From NCBI GenBank assembly GCA_002344625.1, contig DDUE01000057.1, forward strand, positions 6,654 through 59,184: a DNA stretch of 52,531 nt. The letters run 5' to 3'. Both the position numbers and the translations under genes were made by a program. This document shows positions 46,867-52,531 of this stretch, piece after piece. Position 1 is the first letter of the stretch. The number at the start of each line of letters is the position of its first letter. Origin of the DNA: Rhodocyclaceae bacterium UBA2346. GTDB taxonomy: Bacteria; Pseudomonadota; Gammaproteobacteria; Burkholderiales; Rhodocyclaceae. Below the pieces are notes generated by a model that worked only from the letters and a program-made list of their open reading frames with translations, was not told the DNA's origin and did not search any database.

Positions 46867-47670
46867 TCAACCATGCGCCTGGACGGCAACAGTGCTGGAC
46901 GGTCCGAACGTTTCGGCGACCGCATGGCCCTGAAGCCAGACGCCCGGCGCGTCGCACATGCCGAGAATGAAATCCTGCTGTTCGACGCGGGTGAAGATCG
47001 TGCGGACGCCTTCCGCGGCGGCCAACGCAACGAAGTTGTGCGCCTCGTCGGTCTTGGAAAAGGTGCGCGAATCGATCTTTACGAAGTTGGGCCGGACCTC
47101 CCGCAATACGGATTCGAGGTCGCGGGCCGAAGCGACGTTGGCGCCGACCTTGAAGCCGTTCAGGCGATAGTTCGACAGTACGAAGGCGAGCAGTTTCGGA
47201 TCGGCGCAGGCCGCCGTGGGCGTTTCGATGACGATGTTGGCGCTCGGACGGTCGAGCGCCATCAGTACGCGCCTGAACGCGTGCCCGTGATCCTCCGCCA
47301 CAGCCGGCAGCAGGCGGCCGTGCACGTTCAGGAAGAGCAGGGCATCGTGCTCGATCGGCTCGGGGTTGTTCAGCACATGCAGGGTGCGGCAGAGCCGGTC
47401 GAGCCCGACCAGGGTATCGTCGTCCGCGACGAGCGAAAACAGATTCCAGGGCGAGAGGCCTACCTCATCGGCGTTGTGGCAGCGTACGAACGCCTCGCTG
47501 CCGATGACGCGATCGCTCGCGATTTCGATGATCGGTTGATACAGGCTGGTCAAGTGAGCACTGAGAAAGCGCCCGATGACCCTGCCATCGGCGTGCCGGC
47601 GCAACGACAGTCCGGGCTTCCATGCGAGCGGAAGCCAGTCCAGGCGCCCCCCTCGTCCCTTATCGCCCAT
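46867..47670 (-). CDS. Degenerate EAL domain protein
   Basis: A 267-residue cytoplasmic protein made of an EAL fold without GGDEF. The EAL motif reads EAF (59-61). Asn in LNVH (115), Glu in VIET (149), Lys-x-Asp in VKID (198-200), Glu in TRVEQQD (230) and QG (247-248) remain, but the DDFG loop is replaced by KVGANVAS near 174-181. That removes the two metal-binding Asp, so phosphodiesterase activity is unlikely. It may bind c-di-GMP or a protein partner instead. It is divergent from the RBBP9-like hydrolase and ends about 110 bases from sbp. Confidence 0.85.
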   Translation of the reverse strand: MGDKGRGGRLDWLPLAWKPGLSLRRHADGRVIGRFLSAHLTSLYQPIIEIASDRVIGSEAFVRCHNADEVGLSPWNLFSLVADDDTLVGLDRLCRTLHVLNNPEPIEHDALLFLNVHGRLLPAVAEDHGHAFRRVLMALDRPSANIVIETPTAACADPKLLAFVLSNYRLNGFKVGANVASARDLESVLREVRPNFVKIDSRTFSKTDEAHNFVALAAAEGVRTIFTRVEQQDFILGMCDAPGVWLQGHAVAETFGPSSTVAVQAHG

Positions 47671-47921
47671 TTCTCCTCCATTTTTTCATGATTTCGACAT
47701 GCAATACCGAGCCGCGATTCTAGCCATTCGGGCAGGTACGCCAAACCAGCAAAAAATGCATTCGTTCGCAGGCATTGCGAAAACGCCGGTGCCTTCGGCG
47801 GGTCGGGTGCGGCGCATCGCGGGCTCCGCTCCGAAATGCAATGCAGAATTGCTTTGTTCGTCGTCGCGGCCGGGCGCGACGATAATCGCAGCCATATTTC
47901 ATCGACATCGCGGATCTCAGA

Positions 47922-48527
47922 ATGAACACCACCCTCATCGTTCCCGGCCTGAACGGCAGCGGGGATGCGCATTGGCAAACCTGGTTCCAGACCCTGCTTC
48001 CCGACGCGTGCCGGGTCGAGCAGGACGACTGGACACGTGCCGAGCTTCCGGCGTGGTCGCGGCGCGTGCTCGAGCGCATCGATGCGGCCACTGGGCGCAT
48101 CGTGCTGGTGGCGCACAGCTTCGGGTGCCTGGCATCGGTCGCTGCGGCGACCCAGCGCCGCGACCGCATTGCGGCCGCGTTGCTGGTGGCGCCGGCCGAT
48201 CCGCGCAAGTTCGGGGTCAGCGCTTCGTTGCCGGTGCGGCACCTGGGGTTTCCCAGCGTCGTGGTGGCCAGCAGCAACGACCCGTGGGTGACCCTGGCAA
48301 CCGCGCGCTACTGGGCCGGCCGCTGGGCGAGCCGATTCGTGAATGTCGGTGCCAAGGGGCATATCAACGTCGACGCCGGCTTCGGACCGTGGCCCGAGGG
48401 TTTCGAACTCTACGAATCACTGGTCCGGGCCGACGCGCGGGGGGCGACCGGTGCGGCGACGGCGGGCAACGCCTGGCAGATCGGCGCGAAGCGCAAGGTG
48501 CCCGTCAGCGCGGCATCGACGGTCTGA
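47922..48527 (+). CDS. RBBP9/YdeN family alpha/beta hydrolase
   Basis: A 201-residue serine hydrolase. IVPGLNGSGDAHWQTWFQ opens it, the nucleophile is S66 in VAHSFGCLA, and the Asp and His are in SSNDPWV and GHINVDAGFGPWPEG. These are the RBBP9 (DUF1234-type) hallmarks. In bacteria the family is poorly characterised. It lies 145 bases before the rhodanese-cysK pair. The C-terminal 25 residues are low-complexity. Confidence 0.88.
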   Translation: MNTTLIVPGLNGSGDAHWQTWFQTLLPDACRVEQDDWTRAELPAWSRRVLERIDAATGRIVLVAHSFGCLASVAAATQRRDRIAAALLVAPADPRKFGVSASLPVRHLGFPSVVVASSNDPWVTLATARYWAGRWASRFVNVGAKGHINVDAGFGPWPEGFELYESLVRADARGATGAATAGNAWQIGAKRKVPVSAASTV

Positions 48528-48587
48528 CCCGGATCTGGGGGTGGCGCAAATGCATTTTCACTGCTGAGCTTGTTAGCTTTTCTTTGT

Positions 48588-48615
48588 TTGACGGGGTAGG
48601 TGTGCGCGCTAAGGT
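48588..48615 (+). promoter_or_regulatory. Putative promoter of the rhodanese-cysK unit
   Basis: TTGACG (48588-48593) and TAAGGT (48610-48615) with a 16-base spacer. The upstream CTGAGCTTGTTAGCTTTTC stretch is AT-richer and could hold a CysB site, whose consensus is too loose to judge by eye. Confidence 0.4.
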
Positions 48616-48672
48616 TCGATGTCGCCGTGGGGCATCCCATGCCGTCCAATCATAACGATCCGGAGATCCGCC

Positions 48673-49185
48673 ATGTCAGTTGCCGTTGCTCAAGCCGTTT
48701 CTTCCTCAACGCGTCCGGAATATGTCGGCACGCAGCCGGCTGTGATCCATCCGGTTCTGGCCCGGGCGCGTGAGCGCGCGCTCGCCGAGCGTCTTGCCTA
48801 TGCGGGCAGCGTTGCGACCGAAGATGCGTGGGCCCTGTTTTCGGGCGGTGAAGCGCGTATCGTCGATGTGCGTACGGCCGAAGAGCTCAAGTTTGTCGGG
48901 CATGTGGAAGACAGCCTGCATGTGGCCTGGCAGCTCGGACCCAAGATGGAACGCAACCCCAGATTCATCGAAGAGCTGGCAGCGCTGGTTGGCAAGGACG
49001 AGCCGGTGCTGCTACTGTGTCGCAGCGGCAAGCGCTCCGTTGCGGCCGCCACCGCGGCCAAGCAGGCGGGTTTCACGCAGGTGTTCAACATTCTCGAAGG
49101 CTTCGAGGGCGATCTGAACGGCAGCAGCCAGCGCGGCGGCAAGAACGGCTGGCGCCAGCGCGGTCTGCCCTGGGTGCAGGACTGA
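48673..49185 (+). CDS. Rhodanese-like sulfurtransferase
   Basis: A 170-residue protein with one rhodanese domain (about 45-150) whose active-site loop is C116-RSGKRS. The IVDVRTAEELKFVGHV start of the domain and ILEGFEGDLNG end are typical. It can carry persulfide sulfur. An N-terminal 30-residue segment is unique. cysK follows 42 bases later in the same direction, so it may feed or take sulfur in cysteine synthesis. Confidence 0.9.
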   Translation: MSVAVAQAVSSSTRPEYVGTQPAVIHPVLARARERALAERLAYAGSVATEDAWALFSGGEARIVDVRTAEELKFVGHVEDSLHVAWQLGPKMERNPRFIEELAALVGKDEPVLLLCRSGKRSVAAATAAKQAGFTQVFNILEGFEGDLNGSSQRGGKNGWRQRGLPWVQD

Positions 49186-49227
49186 TCGCGCGGGCGAAGA
49201 TCAGGACCATTTTTCCGGGAGAACTGA

Positions 49228-50208
49228 ATGTCCAATTGGTATACCGATAACGCCGAATCCATCGGCAAGACGCCGTTGGTGCGCCTGAACCGCGTCACCG
49301 ACGGCGCCGCTGCCACCGTACTGGCCAAGATCGAAGGGCGCAATCCGGCCTATTCGGTCAAATGCCGAATCGGCGCGGCGCTGATCTGGGATGCCGAGAA
49401 ACGCGGTCTGCTCGGACCGGGCAAGGAACTGGTCGAGCCCACCAGCGGCAACACGGGGATTGCGCTGGCATTCGTCGCAGCGGCCCGCGGCATTCCACTC
49501 ACGCTGACGATGCCCGAAACCATGAGCGTCGAGCGGCGCAAGCTGCTGGTCGCCTATGGCGCGAAGCTGGTGTTGACCGAGGGTGCCAAAGGCATGAGCG
49601 GCGCGATCGCGAAGGCGGAGGAAATCGCGGCGTCCGACCCGGGGCGCTACGTGTTGCTGCAGCAATTCAAGAACCCGGCCAACCCGGCCATTCACGAAGA
49701 GACGACCGGTCCCGAGATCTGGAACGATACCGACGGCAACGTCGATATTTTCGTGTCGGGGGTCGGCACGGGGGGCACCATCACCGGCGTGACGCGCTAT
49801 TTCAAGAACGTACGCGGCAAGGCGGTCCAGTCGGTCGCGGTCGAGCCGGCGGCGAGTCCGGTCATCAGCCAGACGCTTGCGGGTGAGCCGGCCAAGCCGG
49901 CGCCCCACAAGATCCAGGGTATCGGCGCCGGGTTCGTGCCGCAGGTGCTCGATCTGTCGCTCGTCGATGCAGTTGAAACAGTCAGTAACGAAGATGCGGT
50001 GCTGTTTGCCCGCCGCCTTGCCCGCGAGGAAGGGATTCTTGCCGGCATCTCGTGCGGCGCCGCGGCTGCCGTCGCGGTGCGGATTGCGCACAGGCCGGAA
50101 AACGCGGGCAAGACGATCGTTGTGGTGTTGCCCGATTCGGGCGAGCGCTATCTGAGTTCGGTGCTGTTCGAAGGGATCTTCGACGCGGCGGGCCTGCCGG
50201 CCAGCTGA
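49228..50208 (+). CDS. cysK: Cysteine synthase A
   Basis: PLP enzyme that joins O-acetylserine and sulfide to make cysteine. It is 326 residues. The PLP Lys is K45 in [11 protein letters not shown], where most CysK have [22 protein letters not shown] and [14 protein letters not shown] bind substrate and phosphate, and [10 protein letters not shown] closes it. The SVKCRIG start separates CysK from CysM. It is downstream of the rhodanese gene and ends at a strong terminator. Confidence 0.95.
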   Translation: MSNWYTDNAESIGKTPLVRLNRVTDGAAATVLAKIEGRNPAYSVKCRIGAALIWDAEKRGLLGPGKELVEPTSGNTGIALAFVAAARGIPLTLTMPETMSVERRKLLVAYGAKLVLTEGAKGMSGAIAKAEEIAASDPGRYVLLQQFKNPANPAIHEETTGPEIWNDTDGNVDIFVSGVGTGGTITGVTRYFKNVRGKAVQSVAVEPAASPVISQTLAGEPAKPAPHKIQGIGAGFVPQVLDLSLVDAVETVSNEDAVLFARRLAREEGILAGISCGAAAAVAVRIAHRPENAGKTIVVVLPDSGERYLSSVLFEGIFDAAGLPAS

Positions 50209-50232
50209 TCCGCAGTGGCGGCTTGGACCCAT

Positions 50233-50268
50233 AGCGCTCGTCGGGGGTGGCAGCGCCCGACGAGCGCT
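50233..50268. terminator. Bidirectional terminator after cysK
   Basis: AGCGCTCGTCGGG (50233-50245) and CCCGACGAGCGCT (50256-50268) form a 13-pair stem with a 10-base loop, followed by TTTC. It serves convergent cysK and the secreted beta-helix gene. Confidence 0.85.
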
Positions 50269-50284
50269 TTTCGTGTCCGGCCGT

Positions 50285-50782
50285 TCAGAGGCGCGAACAC
50301 TGGTCTTCCTTGTTTCCGCCCACCTGGTTGCCGCTGCCGGTCGGGAAGCGCAGGTTCGATTTGCATTGCAGATTCCCGCCGATGTGGCTGTCACGCACGG
50401 TGATCGCGCCCGAGTTCGAGAACAGCTGAACGTCGCCCCCGACCCTTACACCCTCGATGCGTACCTGTCCCCCCTGCTTGGCCTGAACGTTGCCGTCGAT
50501 GCTCGAATCGAACAGCACGACCACGTTGGCGGTGCCGTCCGCTTCGATGTTGCCGCCGACGCGCACGCTGCTGGCGATCAAGGACCCCGACTCGTTGAGC
50601 TTGATGTTGCCGCCGATCCGTGTGCCGTCGAGGGTGCAAGTTCCGCTCGGTGAAACGTGCACATCGCCATCGATGACGATTGCCCCGATGCGGCGGTTGC
50701 AGGGGCGCTCGTCCGCGTGAGCCGGCAGCGCCAGCAGCGCCGTGCAGGCCGCCGCGCAACCGATTTGGGTGAATACGTGCAT
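50285..50782 (-). CDS. Secreted beta-helix-like repeat protein
   Basis: A 165-residue exported protein with a signal peptide of about 24 residues (ending PAHA). The rest is built from seven short rungs whose [IV]-[GD]-G-[ND] cores start at residues 37, 56, 75, 95, 114, 134 and 154, a spacing of 19-20. Each rung is a run of beta-prone residues, as in right-handed beta helices or bactofilin-like proteins. Four Cys lie at the ends (C28, C49, C140, C162) and may cap the helix by disulfides. I know no function. The nearby genes are the sulfonate transporter and cysK. Confidence 0.8.
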   Translation of the reverse strand: MHVFTQIGCAAACTALLALPAHADERPCNRRIGAIVIDGDVHVSPSGTCTLDGTRIGGNIKLNESGSLIASSVRVGGNIEADGTANVVVLFDSSIDGNVQAKQGGQVRIEGVRVGGDVQLFSNSGAITVRDSHIGGNLQCKSNLRFPTGSGNQVGGNKEDQCSRL

Positions 50783-51011
50783 CGGATCTCCGCACAAGGC
50801 CATGGCGGCCCAATGGTGTTTGGTCGCGCAGTTTAAGTCGGACACAACATCATTGCTCACATGAATCGTAACCGAATGCAGACCGTGGGCGGGGCCCCCC
50901 GTCAATCCGCGCTGCCGGGTTGTTCATCGGCGGGGTAGGGGGTGGAACGGGCGGGGTCTGTGGCGAGGCGCCAGGCGGGCGCAGATGCCGGCGGCCGTCC
51001 GGCGCGCGTGC

Positions 51012-51878
51012 TCAGGTCCGGCCTTTCCAGGGCACCATGCGCCGCTCGACGTGGCGCATGCCCAGGTCGAACAGCCAGGCGACGACGCCGATCACCAGAA
51101 TGCCCATCACCACCACGTCGGTGCGTAGAAAGTTCGACGCGTTCATCACCAGTTGCCCCAGCCCGACCGTGGCGGCAACCAGTTCCGCCGCGACTAGGGT
51201 GGTCCAGCCGAATCCGATCGCAATGCGCATGCCGGTCAGGATCTCGGGCAGCGCCGCGGGCAGGATCACGTGACGTATCACCTGCAGGTTCGACGCACCC
51301 ATCGAGAGGGCGGCGTGTATCTGCTCGGACTGGGCGGAGCGGACGCCGGCACGGGCGGACACCGCCAGTGGCGCGAAACAGGCGAGATAGATCAGCAGGA
51401 TCTTGGCGGTTTCGTCGATACCGAACCAGATCACGATCAATGGCAGATAGGCGAGCGGCGGCAGCGGGCGGTAGAACTCGATCGGCGGGTCGAACACGCC
51501 ACGGGCGAGGCGCGAGACGCCCATCAGGATGCCGATCGGAATGGCCGTGGCGCATGCCAGCGCGAACCCCGCCAGTACCCGGCCGAAGCTCCAGATGAAG
51601 TGCTCGAACAGCGTCTTGCCACCCTGCAGTTCGCCGCGATGAGCCGCCACGAGCGCATCGCCGATTGCGGCGGGCGATGGCAGGACCAGTGGCGGAAGCC
51701 AGCCGTTGCGGGTCGACGCCCACCACAGCAGGATCAGGGCGAACACCGTCGCGAGCGACACCGCCTTGCTTTGCCCCTCGGCCGGAAACTGATGCGCCCG
51801 GGCCGCCGGCAGTTGCCCTGGGTAGGGCGCAGGCGGGGGGCGCGTAGCGCGGCCGGTTCGTACGGCGGTCTCGTTCAT
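51012..51878 (-). CDS. Sulfonate/taurine-type ABC transporter permease
   Basis: Inner-membrane permease of the TauC/SsuC type, 288 residues with six predicted helices after a 40-residue basic N-terminus. The coupling-helix motif is [31 protein letters not shown], and [10 protein letters not shown] is typical. The start overlaps the ATPase stop by four bases, so the two are translationally coupled. No binding protein is seen in the window; it may lie beyond the right edge. Confidence 0.9.
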   Translation of the reverse strand: MNETAVRTGRATRPPPAPYPGQLPAARAHQFPAEGQSKAVSLATVFALILLWWASTRNGWLPPLVLPSPAAIGDALVAAHRGELQGGKTLFEHFIWSFGRVLAGFALACATAIPIGILMGVSRLARGVFDPPIEFYRPLPPLAYLPLIVIWFGIDETAKILLIYLACFAPLAVSARAGVRSAQSEQIHAALSMGASNLQVIRHVILPAALPEILTGMRIAIGFGWTTLVAAELVAATVGLGQLVMNASNFLRTDVVVMGILVIGVVAWLFDLGMRHVERRMVPWKGRT

Positions 51879-52531
51879 GATTTCGAATCGGCGTGAATCA
51901 GACCGAGGATGTGTTCGCGCTGGCGGATGAAGTCGGGGTCGGACTTTACCGTGCGCGCGTTTCCGCATTCGACATAGCGTCGCGCGAATGGCAGCGTGAA
52001 CTCGTGCGCGATGCGCCCGGGCGAAGGCGTCATCACGATCAGCCGGGTCGCGAGAAACAGCGCCTCTTCCACGCTGTGGGTGATGAAGAAGACGATCTTG
52101 CGTTCGGCCGCCCACACCTTGAGCACCAGTTCCTGGATCTGTTCGCGGGTGAGGGCGTCGAGCGCGCCGAACGGTTCGTCCATCAACAGCACCGACGGGT
52201 TGGACGCCAGCGCCCGCGCGATGCCCACGCGCTGCTGCATGCCGCCCGAGAGTTGATGGATGGGATGGCCGGCGAAAGCGGACAAGCCGACCTGGGCGAG
52301 CTTTTCGTGCGCGATCGCGGCACGCTCGGCCTTGCCCATGCCTCGCATGCGCAGGCCGAACGCAACGTTGTCGAGCACGCTCAGCCAGGGCATGAGGGCA
52401 TGTTTCTGAAAGACTACCCCGCGGTCGGCGCCGGGCCCCGCCACCCGCTGGCCGTCGAGGCGGATCTCGCCGCGCGAGGGCGTGAGGAAGCCGGCGATCG
52501 CGGAGAGCAGGGTGGTTTTGCCGCAGCCCGA
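51875..52531 (-). CDS. Sulfonate/taurine-type ABC transporter ATPase (5' end cut by window edge)
   Basis: TauB/SsuB-like ATPase. The frame is open to the window edge, where SGCGKTT, the Walker A core, is visible. Q-loop [14 protein letters not shown], signature [15 protein letters not shown], Walker [13 protein letters not shown] and the switch His in [11 protein letters not shown] are all intact. About 219 residues are present and roughly 40 are missing. The wording [14 protein letters not shown] favours the taurine branch. With cysK, sbp and the rhodanese it suggests scavenging of organic sulfur. Confidence 0.92.
   Translation of the reverse strand, partial: SGCGKTTLLSAIAGFLTPSRGEIRLDGQRVAGPGADRGVVFQKHALMPWLSVLDNVAFGLRMRGMGKAERAAIAHEKLAQVGLSAFAGHPIHQLSGGMQQRVGIARALASNPSVLLMDEPFGALDALTREQIQELVLKVWAAERKIVFFITHSVEEALFLATRLIVMTPSPGRIAHEFTLPFARRYVECGNARTVKSDPDFIRQREHILGLIHADSKS

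Overview
The window is chromosomal DNA from a GC-rich betaproteobacterium. The gene set and order (rppH-CNP1-coq7-osmC-rplM-rpsI-argC-erpA, a cbb3 oxidase cluster beside NnrS, FNR and HemN, a class I PHA synthase, a serS/lolA/rarA/ftsK block) best fit the Rhodocyclales, in the neighbourhood of Azoarcus, Thauera and Aromatoleum. This placement is an inference from gene content. I see no insertion sequence, prophage, CRISPR array or rRNA. There is one tRNA gene (tRNA-Ser, anticodon CGA). About 65 protein genes are packed densely on both strands.

Layout. 1-6.1 kb: housekeeping genes (truncated RppH, a CNP1-like lipoprotein, Coq7, OsmC, ribosomal L13 and S9, ArgC, ErpA, a short-chain dehydrogenase). 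6.2-15.5 kb: a complete cbb3 cytochrome oxidase locus (ccoI, ccoS, ccoN, ccoO, ccoQ, ccoP, ccoG, ccoH) plus two tiny membrane proteins, ending at a universal stress protein. 15.5-25.3 kb: an RNA-processing-type metallo-beta-lactamase protein, PhaC, an NnrS-SirB2-hemerythrin operon, FNR divergent from HemN, a SafE/TauE-like membrane protein, a copper-chaperone-like protein and pyrophosphatase. 25.4-38.7 kb: mostly housekeeping (NadE, GlnB, Smr, TrxB, a Crp-type regulator, FtsK, LolA, RarA, SerS). 38.7-45.7 kb: a more accessory stretch (MltF, an AhpD-like protein, tRNA-Ser, a LysR regulator facing a thioesterase/MaoC pair, a secreted hydrolase, an orphan HicA, a DUF6152/DUF6644 pair). 45.7-52.5 kb: mainly sulfur metabolism (sulfate-binding protein, rhodanese, cysteine synthase, sulfonate/taurine ABC permease and ATPase), with a degenerate EAL protein and a small secreted beta-helix protein between.

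How it works together. Four FNR-type sites (TTGAY-N4-RTCAA) lie upstream of the interval between ccoS and ccoN, of ccoN, of nnrS, and between fnr and hemN. Three of them sit at the class II position, about 41.5 bases before a start site predicted from a recognisable -10 box. So the 6-24 kb region reads as one microaerobic programme: the FNR sensor, high-affinity oxidase and its copper and heme supply, oxygen-independent heme synthesis and nitric oxide handling.

The most novel material is non-coding. One of the FNR sites drives no protein gene. It is followed by a -10 box, a long stem-loop and a strong intrinsic terminator, which looks like an FNR-activated small RNA of about 104 nt. A second candidate small RNA lies before rplM and displays two CTCCTCC (anti-Shine-Dalgarno) motifs in a hairpin loop. 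Other points of interest are a triplicated motif in the Smr protein, a possibly leaderless nadE mRNA, an EAL protein that has lost its metal-binding Asp pair, and a secreted protein built of 19-20-residue rungs.
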